From: CAVPEW01 sp963703565
GTDB taxonomy: Bacteria; Actinomycetota; Acidimicrobiia; Acidimicrobiales; VFJN01
DNA: 64,000 bases
Assembly (NCBI GenBank): GCA_963703565.1
Contig: CAVPEW010000082.1
Location: 26,812 to 90,811, forward strand
Direction of reading: 5' to 3'
The notes below the pieces were generated by a model, which worked only from the letters and a program-made list of their open reading frames with translations, had not been told where the DNA came from and searched no databases. The position numbers and the translations under genes were made by a program. Below, one piece after another: positions 8,101-14,556 of the stretch (its first letter is position 1; each line of letters begins with the position of its first letter).

Positions 8101-8400
8101 TCAGTCCGGTTGGCTTCGACGCGATGGCCCGGCGGCGCTGCTGGCCGCCGGGGACCCCGTGTCCTGTCGGGCGTGATCGAGGCGGACCAGCGCCTCGGCG
8201 ACCACGTCGAGGGCCTCGGCCGGCTCGACGGGCTCGGCGGCGTCGGTGTCGTGGAGGTGGCAGGCCAGGTCCGTCGCGACCCCGGCGGCTCCGGCGCCGC
8301 ATCCACCGAGCACCTGGACCAGCTCATCGAGCCGGTTCTGGCGTTGGCTCGTGTCGACCGCTCTCATCCCGACCGGCAATCGCATCGCCAGGGTCGCCAT
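8101..8400 (-). CDS. small hypothetical protein
   Basis: A 99-residue reading frame in the gap between glycerate kinase and gpgS. It looks alpha-helical in its middle (RQNRLDELVQVLGGCGAGAA, ALDVVAEALVRLDHARQ) with a polar Ser/Ala/Arg tail. A GGAG lies 9 bp upstream of ATG 8400. I recognise no family. It converges with the kinase 3 bp away. The ribosome-binding site and lack of a competing gene favour it; short GC-rich frames are often spurious, so confidence is moderate. Confidence 0.5.
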   Translation of the reverse strand: MATLAMRLPVGMRAVDTSQRQNRLDELVQVLGGCGAGAAGVATDLACHLHDTDAAEPVEPAEALDVVAEALVRLDHARQDTGSPAASSAAGPSRRSQPD

Positions 8401-8571
8401 GATGTCCGACTCCAGTCTCGCCCCGGATCGCTTCCTATGGGCGGATAATCGGCCACTGTGCGTGGTGGACTTGAGCAGAAGTAGGCCGACCGACCTAGGA
8501 ATCGGTCATCTCGAAAGGTGCACAGCCGGCCACAGCATGCGATCCGAGCACACGGCTCGGTGCTCGTGCGT

Positions 8572-9474
8572 TCACGCGCTGCGGCGACGGTAGCCGGGTA
8601 CCTCCACCGGCGGTGGGAGGTCGGTGGCGCTGACCTCCACGACGTCGAGCCCCGGTCGCTCGAGGCGGGCCACTCCTTCGCCGTGGCCCGTGCGGGCCCG
8701 CCGCAACGCGGTCTGCACGATTGCCAGGGCCTGGGGTCCGAGCTCGGCCAGCGGGCGGTTGCGGTGCCGGCGGATGCCTAGATCCACCTGGGCGATGGCG
8801 TCCACGCCGAAGCTCTCCGCCACATCCACGAGCAGGCCCAGGTCGACGCCGTAGCCCTCGGCGAACGGCAACCGCTCGAGCACCGCCCTGCGTCCCGCGT
8901 ACTCACCGGCGAGGGGTTGGACGATGTCGGTCAGGTGCGGGAAGAGGGATGCGATCAGCGGCCTCGCGACGAGCTCGGTGACGCGACCGCCTCCCTCGCC
9001 GTGCGCCGACAGGGGGCGCTCGTAGAGACCCTTGACGAACACCAGGTCGGGGCGGGTGAGGAGCGGGCCGAGCAGGCCCACGGCGAAGCGGGCGTCGAAG
9101 CCGGAGATGTCGGCGTCGACCCAGGCGATTATGTCCCCGTCGGCCTCGGCCACCGAGGTCCACAACGCAGCGCCCTTGCCGCCGCCCGAGGTCAGCCCGG
9201 GCGTCGTGCCGTCGACCGCGGCCACCCGCGCGCCGTGCTGCGCGGCGACCGAAGCGGTTCGGTCGGTCGACCCGTCGTCGACCACGAGGACCTCGTCGGC
9301 GAGGCCCACCTCGACGAGGCCGACCAGGCCCGTGACGACCTCGCCGATGGTGTCGGCCTCGTCGCGGGCGGGCACGCAGAGCGACACCGTCTCGGCCTGC
9401 TGGCGCTTGAGGCGCGCCAGCCGCTCGGCGTCGAACTCCCCGTGGTGGAAACGCCGCACGGCCGGGTGGAGCAC
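8572..9474 (-). CDS. gpgS: glucosyl-3-phosphoglycerate synthase (GT81)
   Basis: GpgS transfers glucose to 3-phosphoglycerate, the first step of glucosylglycerate and methylglucose lipopolysaccharide synthesis. The 300-aa protein starts VLHPAVRRFHHGEFDAERLA, as in mycobacterial GpgS. It has the GT-A core VSLCVPARDEADTIGEVV, VLVVDDGSTDRT, a GGGKGAALW loop and the metal-binding WVDADISGFD (DxD-like), then LAGEYAGRR and EGYGVDLGLLVD. Start is GTG 9474. A Mpg/GpgP phosphatase partner is not visible nearby. Divergent from cysO. Confidence 0.9.
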   Translation of the reverse strand: MLHPAVRRFHHGEFDAERLARLKRQQAETVSLCVPARDEADTIGEVVTGLVGLVEVGLADEVLVVDDGSTDRTASVAAQHGARVAAVDGTTPGLTSGGGKGAALWTSVAEADGDIIAWVDADISGFDARFAVGLLGPLLTRPDLVFVKGLYERPLSAHGEGGGRVTELVARPLIASLFPHLTDIVQPLAGEYAGRRAVLERLPFAEGYGVDLGLLVDVAESFGVDAIAQVDLGIRRHRNRPLAELGPQALAIVQTALRRARTGHGEGVARLERPGLDVVEVSATDLPPPVEVPGYRRRSA

Positions 9475-9573
9475 CCGGTCACGCTACCGGCTGCCCCCGA
9501 GGGCCGGAATGGTCGGGCACTGGCGGCGGTTCGCTACGATCGTCCGGCCCCGATCCCGACCCGAGGTCCTTCG

Positions 9574-9849
9574 ATGAGCGTGACGGTCCGCGTGCCCACC
9601 ACCCTGCGCAGTCTCACCGCCGGCCAGGCCGAGGTGCAGGTCGACGGTGGCGACGTCGGCGCGGTCCTGGCCGCGCTCGAGGAGTCCTACCACGGTTTCG
9701 CGTCTCGCCTGCTGGCCGACGACGGCTCGCTGCGCCGGTTCGTCAACGTGTTCGTCGCCGACGACGACGTGCGCTTCCTGCAGGGCCTCGACACGCCGGT
9801 GCCCGACGGCGAGACGGTCAGCATCATCCCGGCCGTGGCCGGCGGTTAG
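9574..9849 (+). CDS. cysO: MoaD/ThiS-family sulfur carrier protein, CysO-like
   Basis: A 91-residue ubiquitin-fold sulfur carrier ending in the PAVAGG-type tail, whose C-terminal Gly-Gly is thiocarboxylated. The start MSVTVRVPTTLRSLTAGQ, the mid-segment RRFVNVFVADDDVRF and the C-terminus SIIPAVAGG closely resemble mycobacterial CysO, which feeds sulfide to CysM in a second cysteine route. No cysM or mec gene is adjacent, so other MoaD-like roles remain possible. Its TAG stop lies inside the first CIRCE element of groEL. Confidence 0.85.
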   Translation: MSVTVRVPTTLRSLTAGQAEVQVDGGDVGAVLAALEESYHGFASRLLADDGSLRRFVNVFVADDDVRFLQGLDTPVPDGETVSIIPAVAGG

Positions 9850-9872
9850 CACTCTCCGGTTGCGAGTGCTGA
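9846..9872 (+). promoter_or_regulatory. CIRCE element 1 (HrcA operator)
   Basis: TTAGCACTC at 9846-9854, nine bases, then GAGTGCTGA at 9864-9872. This matches the CIRCE consensus TTAGCACTC-N9-GAGTGCTAA with one mismatch. HrcA represses chaperonin genes through this site. It overlaps the cysO stop codon. Confidence 0.9.
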
Positions 9873-9889
9873 TCGCGGGTGCTTGACTC

Positions 9890-9916
9890 GTAGCAGTCAG
9901 TCAGTCCGAGTGCTAA
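9890..9916 (+). promoter_or_regulatory. CIRCE element 2 (HrcA operator)
   Basis: GTAGCAGTC at 9890-9898, nine bases, then a perfect GAGTGCTAA at 9908-9916: a second CIRCE with two mismatches in its left arm and the correct N9 spacing. A TTGACT at 9883-9888 lies between the two elements and may be the -35 box, with TGCTAA (9911-9916, within this CIRCE) as a candidate -10, though the 22-bp spacing is long. Confidence 0.8.
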
Positions 9917-9964
9917 CGCCGGCGTGAGACGGCGCGAACGGCTACCTACGGAGGCACCCTGCCG

Positions 9965-11590
9965 ATGCCCAAGATCATCTCCTTCGACGAGGAGGCCCGC
10001 CGGGCCCTGGAGGCGGGCATGAACAAGCTCGCAGACGCTGTGCGGGTCACGTTCGGCCCCAAGGGCCGCAACGTCGTGCTCGACAAGAAGTGGGGCGCGC
10101 CCACCATCACCAAGGACGGCGTGTCGATCGCCAAGGAGATCGAGCTCGAGGACCCCTACGAGAAGATCGGGGCCGAGCTGGTCAAGGAGGTCGCCAAGAA
10201 GACCGACGACGTCGCCGGCGACGGCACGACCACGGCCACGGTGCTGGCGTGGGCGATGGTGCGCGAGGGCCTGCGCAACGTCGCCGCCGGCGCCAACCCG
10301 ATGCAGCTCAAGCTGGGCATAGAGGCTGCCGTCGAGGCTGCCGTGGCGAACCTGGGCAGCCTGTCCAAGGACGTCGAGTCCAAGGAGCAGATCGCCCAGG
10401 TGGCGGCGATCTCGGCCAACAACGACGACGAGATCGGCGACATCATCGCCGAGGCCATCGACAAGGTCGGCAAGGACGGCGTCATCACCGTCGAGGAGTC
10501 CAAGACCTTCGGCCTCGAGATGGACCTCGTCGAGGGCATGCGCTTCGACAAGGGCTACATCTCGCCCTACTTCGTCACCGACCCCGACCGCATGGAAGCG
10601 GTGCTCGAGGATCCCCAGATCCTGCTGGTCAGCTCGAAGATCTCGGCGGTGCGCGACCTGCTGCCGGTGCTCGAGAAGGTCATGCAGTCGGGCCGGCCGC
10701 TGCTGATCGTGGCCGAGGACGTCGAGGGCGAGGCCCTGGCGACGCTGGTGGTCAACAAGATCCGCGGCACCTTCAAGTCCACCGCCGTCAAGGCCCCCGG
10801 CTTCGGCGAGCGCCGCAAGGCGATGCTGCAGGACATGGCGATCCTGACCGGCGGCCAGGTCATCTCTGAAGAGGTCGGCCTCAAGCTCGAGAACACCACG
10901 CTCGACCTGCTCGGCCGGGCCAGCAAGGTGATCGTGACCAAGGACGAGACGACGATCGTGCAGGGTGCCGGCGACGACGCCGACATCAAGGGCAGGATCC
11001 AGCAGATCAAGAACGAGATCGACTCCACCGACTCCGACTACGACCGCGAGAAGCTCCAGGAGCGCCTGGCCAAGCTGTCGGGCGGCGTCGCCGTGCTCAA
11101 GGTCGGCGCGGCCACCGAGGTGGAGCTCAAGGAGAAGAAGCACCGCATCGAGGACGCGGTGTCCACCGCCAAGGCTGCAGTCGAAGAGGGCATCGTGCCT
11201 GGTGGTGGGGTGGCGCTGGTGCGCTCGCAGGCGTCCGCTCTCGAAGCCGCCGACAAGCTCGAGGGTGACGCTGCCACCGGTGCGCGCATCGTGGCCAAGG
11301 CCGCCGAGGAGCCGCTGCGCCAGATCGCTCTCAACGCCGGCATCGAGCCGGGCGTTGCGGTCGAGAAGGTCAAGGCGCTCAAGGGTGCCAAGGGCCTCAA
11401 CGCGGCGACTGGCGAGTACGAGGACCTGGTCAAGGCGGGTGTGGCAGATCCCACCAAGGTGACGCGCTCGGCCCTGCAGAACGCTGCCTCGATCGCGGCG
11501 TTGTTCCTGACCACCGAGGCCGTCATCGCCGACAAGCCCGAGAAGGAAGGCGCGCCGTCGATGCCGGGCGGCGGGATGGACGACTTCTGA
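9965..11590 (+). CDS. groEL: chaperonin GroEL (HSP60)
   Basis: A 541-residue class I chaperonin. Conserved features include the N-terminal AKIISFDEEAR-like region, VTFGPKGRNVVLDKKWGAP, the ATP-binding DVAGDGTTTATVLA, the apical domain (EGMRFDKGYISPYFVTD) and EEGIVPGGGVAL. The C-terminus is SMPGGGMDDF rather than a GGM repeat or a His-rich tail. GGAGG lies 10 bp before ATG 9965. No groES is adjacent, so this is a stand-alone groEL, a common arrangement in actinobacteria. Two CIRCE sites upstream predict HrcA heat-shock control; a terminator follows. Confidence 0.97.
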   Translation: MPKIISFDEEARRALEAGMNKLADAVRVTFGPKGRNVVLDKKWGAPTITKDGVSIAKEIELEDPYEKIGAELVKEVAKKTDDVAGDGTTTATVLAWAMVREGLRNVAAGANPMQLKLGIEAAVEAAVANLGSLSKDVESKEQIAQVAAISANNDDEIGDIIAEAIDKVGKDGVITVEESKTFGLEMDLVEGMRFDKGYISPYFVTDPDRMEAVLEDPQILLVSSKISAVRDLLPVLEKVMQSGRPLLIVAEDVEGEALATLVVNKIRGTFKSTAVKAPGFGERRKAMLQDMAILTGGQVISEEVGLKLENTTLDLLGRASKVIVTKDETTIVQGAGDDADIKGRIQQIKNEIDSTDSDYDREKLQERLAKLSGGVAVLKVGAATEVELKEKKHRIEDAVSTAKAAVEEGIVPGGGVALVRSQASALEAADKLEGDAATGARIVAKAAEEPLRQIALNAGIEPGVAVEKVKALKGAKGLNAATGEYEDLVKAGVADPTKVTRSALQNAASIAALFLTTEAVIADKPEKEGAPSMPGGGMDDF

Positions 11591-11611
11591 GCCACCGTCG
11601 AAGCTGCTCCG

Positions 11612-11651
11612 AACCGGAGGGGGGCCCAAAGCCCCCCTCCGGTTCCATTTT
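11612..11651 (+). terminator. rho-independent terminator after groEL
   Basis: A perfect 14-bp stem (arms 11612-11625 and 11631-11644, beginning AACCGGAGGGGGGC) with a 5-nt loop CCAAA, followed by CCATTTT. It lies 21 bp past the groEL stop and is the clearest intrinsic terminator in the window. Confidence 0.93.
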
Positions 11652-11709
11652 GGCGTAGCGTCGCTACGGGCCGCCCGGGGTGGGGGGCTGGAGGCGAGCG
11701 GAGGGCAAG

Positions 11710-12768
11710 ATGCGAAGAGGTAGCACCGCTGTCATAGCGGTCGTGCTCGGGGCCGGCTTGGTGCTGGCCGCGTGCGGGGACGACGACGAGGACTCGGCCA
11801 CGAGCGGCACGACCGAGCAGCCATCGGCGTCGTCGACCACCACTGAGGCTGCGGCACCCGAAGGCTTCGTGATCGGAGCGGGTCTCAACGACCCCGACGA
11901 CTCGACCATCGCGGTGACCGAGTTCCTCCCCGAGAAGGTCACCGTGCCCACCGGCACGGAGGTGGCCTGGGAGTGGAACGGCACCGAGCCCCACTCGGTG
12001 ACCTTCCTGCCCGCCGGGACGCCGGTTCCCCAGGGCCCTCCTGACGAGGCGCTGTTCGCGCCGACACCGGCCACGGGGCCGGTGGACGGCGGCGCACTGG
12101 TCAACAGCGGCCTGTTGCCGTCGGGCCCCGACTCGCCGGCACCGCTGGAGCTGTCCTTCGACAAGGCTGGCGAGTACCCGTACTTCTGCGTGATCCACCC
12201 AGGCATGACCGGCACCGTCGAGGTGGTCGACGACCGATCGGGAGCCGACACGCCCGAAGACGTGTTCAAGCGGCGCGGCGACGAGCGTGCCGAGTGGCTC
12301 GCCGAAGGTCGCGCCGCCAAGGATGATCTGCTCAACGCCGACCCGGGCACCTCCAGCGCCCCCGACGGGTCGACCGTGTGGACCGTGCAGATGGGAGTCA
12401 CGACCGAGCACACCGACGTGCTGGCATTCGCTCCGACGCCGGCGAAGGCCGAGGCCGGCGACTCGATCCGGTTCCTGAACGAGTCGCAGGCTCCGCACAC
12501 CGCGAGCTTCTTCGGCGAGGGGGCCGAACCGATCACGGATCCGAACGATCCCCGGGTGAACCCGCCGGCACCGGGCCCGTCGCCCCAGGCGCTGGCAGCG
12601 GCTGGCTTCTTCAGCACCGGGCTCCTGCCCCCCGACGCCCCGCCGGGAGCCGGCCCGCCAGAGGCGGTGCGCAGCTTCACCTTCACCCTGCCCACACCTG
12701 GCAACTACGCCTACGTGTGCATCCTGCACGCGTCGTCTCAGATGGTGGGGTCGGTCGAGGTCACCTGA
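11710..12768 (+). CDS. lipoprotein with two cupredoxin domains
   Basis: A 352-residue secreted lipoprotein: signal peptide with lipobox LVLAACG (Cys ~22), an acidic Ser/Thr linker, then two plastocyanin-like domains. Domain 1 (~50-175) carries EPHSVTF and FCVIHPGM; domain 2 (~215-350) carries APHTASFF and VCILHASSQM. Each therefore has a His-Cys-His-Met set expected for a type 1 copper site. GGAGGG lies 4 bp before ATG 11710. The likely role is extracytoplasmic electron transfer or copper binding; the partner is unknown. It is followed by a convergent DUF983 gene. Confidence 0.85.
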   Translation: MRRGSTAVIAVVLGAGLVLAACGDDDEDSATSGTTEQPSASSTTTEAAAPEGFVIGAGLNDPDDSTIAVTEFLPEKVTVPTGTEVAWEWNGTEPHSVTFLPAGTPVPQGPPDEALFAPTPATGPVDGGALVNSGLLPSGPDSPAPLELSFDKAGEYPYFCVIHPGMTGTVEVVDDRSGADTPEDVFKRRGDERAEWLAEGRAAKDDLLNADPGTSSAPDGSTVWTVQMGVTTEHTDVLAFAPTPAKAEAGDSIRFLNESQAPHTASFFGEGAEPITDPNDPRVNPPAPGPSPQALAAAGFFSTGLLPPDAPPGAGPPEAVRSFTFTLPTPGNYAYVCILHASSQMVGSVEVT

Positions 12769-12793
12769 CTCGTGAGCCTCGGCCCGGTGGGGG

Positions 12794-13210
12794 TCAACCC
12801 CGCCGGGGCGGGATCCAGAGCGGGTCGACGTCGTCGTCGGGTTCGAGGGGGCGCATCGCCAGGTCGATGGCGCTCCACAAGGTGCGCGAGCTCCCCCAGA
12901 AGGCCAACGGCACACCGACGGCGACGGCGACGCACGCCACGAGCAGGCCCACCGGTGGCGGGTGGGGCCAGCTCAGCGCGACCCCGGTGACCAGCACCAC
13001 CAGCAGCGTCCCGAAGCTGACCACGGTGTTCATGCCCAGCGCCCCGATCCAATGTCCCTCGACGCGTTCGAGGGCCAGGTTGCAGCGCGGGCAGCGATCC
13101 CGGATGCGGAACCAAGAGGTGAACAGCTTGCCTGAGCCGCACAGCGGGCACCGCCGCAGCAGGCCGCGCCAGAGCAGCCGACGGGTGCGCAGCTCCTTCG
13201 TCGGCGCCAT
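12794..13210 (-). CDS. DUF983-family membrane protein
   Basis: A 138-residue protein with two zinc-ribbon-like knuckles (RRCPLCGSGKLF and RCPRCNLAL, ~20-45) followed by two transmembrane helices (~60-80 and ~86-106). This layout is typical of DUF983, of unknown function. It ends with an acidic/proline tail. Start ATG 13210. Divergent from a small membrane protein. Confidence 0.8.
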   Translation of the reverse strand: MAPTKELRTRRLLWRGLLRRCPLCGSGKLFTSWFRIRDRCPRCNLALERVEGHWIGALGMNTVVSFGTLLVVLVTGVALSWPHPPPVGLLVACVAVAVGVPLAFWGSSRTLWSAIDLAMRPLEPDDDVDPLWIPPRRG

Positions 13211-13289
13211 GGCTGCAGCGTCGCGTACCGGCCCATGGTCGCGGTAGCGTCATGCCGATGCGGGAGCATCCCGGCGGCTCGATGCCGCT

Positions 13290-13721
13290 GTGGCCGGCCC
13301 GGCGGCGGGCGCGACCTTTCCGGCAGGCCCGGCTGTGAACGACGCGAGCGAACCCGGGCCCGCGGCAGGCGAACCGGGGCCGAGCGATGCCGCCCTCGCG
13401 GCCGAGGCGGAGGAGATCCGCCAGATGGTGCAGGCTGGGGCAGGGACGCCCGAGGAGCTGCGGGCGCTGGCGGCTCGGCTGCGCGCGTACCGTGAGCGGG
13501 AGCAGGAGCTGTGGGCACGCACGATCAAGCCGACCCTGTCGCGCCGGCGAGGCGGTCCCGACGCGGAAGCCTCTCGGCGCAGGCTGCTGGCCGTCGCCGG
13601 CGCCACCGGGTCGGTGATCCTGGCGCTGCTCGGCTTGGCGTCGGGCAACCCCGCGGTGGTTCTGGTGGTCCTCGCCGCGGTGGCCGCCGTGGTGTACCTG
13701 GCGCGTCGCGAGGCCCGCTGA
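13290..13721 (+). CDS. hypothetical two-helix membrane protein
   Basis: A 143-residue protein (GTG 13290; GTG 13335 would give 128 aa). After a Pro/Ala/Gly-rich start there is an amphipathic helical region (AALAAEAEEIRQMVQAGAG, EELRALAARLRAYREREQEL), then two hydrophobic helices near the C-terminus (LLAVAGATGSVILALLGLA and AVVLVVLAAVAAVVYLA). I recognise no family. It could be a coiled-coil membrane anchor. Confidence 0.55.
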   Translation: MAGPAAGATFPAGPAVNDASEPGPAAGEPGPSDAALAAEAEEIRQMVQAGAGTPEELRALAARLRAYREREQELWARTIKPTLSRRRGGPDAEASRRRLLAVAGATGSVILALLGLASGNPAVVLVVLAAVAAVVYLARREAR

Positions 13722-13739
13722 GGCCCCGGTGCCGGGGCC
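13722..13739 (+). terminator. GC-rich hairpin after the membrane-protein gene
   Basis: GGCCCCGG-TG-CCGGGGCC, a perfect 8-bp stem directly after the stop at 13719-13721. No T-run follows, so it could be an L-shaped terminator or simply a strong hairpin in the fdhD leader. Confidence 0.4.
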
Positions 13740-13755
13740 GGTTACCCTCGCCTCC

Positions 13756-14556
13756 ATGCCGAGAGGGCGCACGGCCACCGTGCTGGTGACCCGCTGGGGC
13801 GAGGGCGGGGGCGCCCGGCGCCCCGATGATCTCATCGTCGAGGAACCTCTCGAGGTGCGCCTCGACGGCACGGTCGTCGGGACCACCATGCGCACTCCCG
13901 GCCACGACTTCGAGCTCGCCGTCGGGCTCTGCCACGGTGACGGTCTGCTCGGCGGGGCCCGAGTGCGCCTGGCGCGCTACTGCTCCACGGGATCGGCGAG
14001 CGAGACCGGGTTCAACGTCGTCGACGTCGACACCGGCGGCCTGGCGCCCGCCCCGGCCACACGCGTCGCCCTGACCACGTCGGCCTGCGGGCTGTGCGGA
14101 TCCCAGGCGATCGAGGACTTGCGCAGCGCCATCGCACCCGCGCCGCCCGGCGCACCGTGGCCCACCGGGTTGCTCGTCTCGGTGCCCGAGCGGGCCCGTG
14201 CAGCCCAGGCGCTGTTCGATGCCACCGGAGCGGTCCACGCGGCGGCGGCGTTCGACCGAGACGGTGAGCCCGTCGTGGTGCGCGAGGACATCGGACGGCA
14301 CAACGCCGTCGACAAGGTCGTGGGGCGGCTGCTGCTCGACGGGGTCCTCCCGGCGCGCGACCTCGGTCTCTACGTGAGTGGACGCGCCGGTTTCGAGATC
14401 GTGCAGAAGGCCTGGGCCGCTGGGATCGGAGCCGTGGTGTCGGTGTCGGCGCCCTCGGCGCTGGCGGTCGACGCGGCCCGCGCCGGGGGGATCACGCTGG
14501 TGGGATTCGTGCGCGACGGTGCCGCCAACGTCTACAGCGGGGAGCCGTCCCGGTGA
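13756..14556 (+). CDS. fdhD: formate dehydrogenase accessory sulfurtransferase FdhD
   Basis: FdhD carries sulfur to the bis-MGD molybdenum cofactor of formate dehydrogenases. The 266-aa protein has the active-site motif TTSACGLCGSQAIEDL (CxxC at ~115), EDIGRHNAVDKV and VSGRAGFEIVQKAW. ATG 13756 was chosen over a GTG 27 bp upstream because it fits the family start. Its stop overlaps the GTG of the molybdoenzyme downstream (GTGA), linking the pair in synthesis. Confidence 0.93.
   Translation: MPRGRTATVLVTRWGEGGGARRPDDLIVEEPLEVRLDGTVVGTTMRTPGHDFELAVGLCHGDGLLGGARVRLARYCSTGSASETGFNVVDVDTGGLAPAPATRVALTTSACGLCGSQAIEDLRSAIAPAPPGAPWPTGLLVSVPERARAAQALFDATGAVHAAAAFDRDGEPVVVREDIGRHNAVDKVVGRLLLDGVLPARDLGLYVSGRAGFEIVQKAWAAGIGAVVSVSAPSALAVDAARAGGITLVGFVRDGAANVYSGEPSR

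Noticed and set aside
8401..8571. Inverted repeat GACCGA-N8-TCGGTC (8488-8507) as a terminator
   Set aside because: Short, no T-run, not positioned after a gene on the strand needed.
11038..12915. 625-residue minus-strand open frame opposite groEL and the cupredoxin gene
   Set aside because: Compositionally biased Arg/Pro/Ser antisense of two secure genes; no domain.
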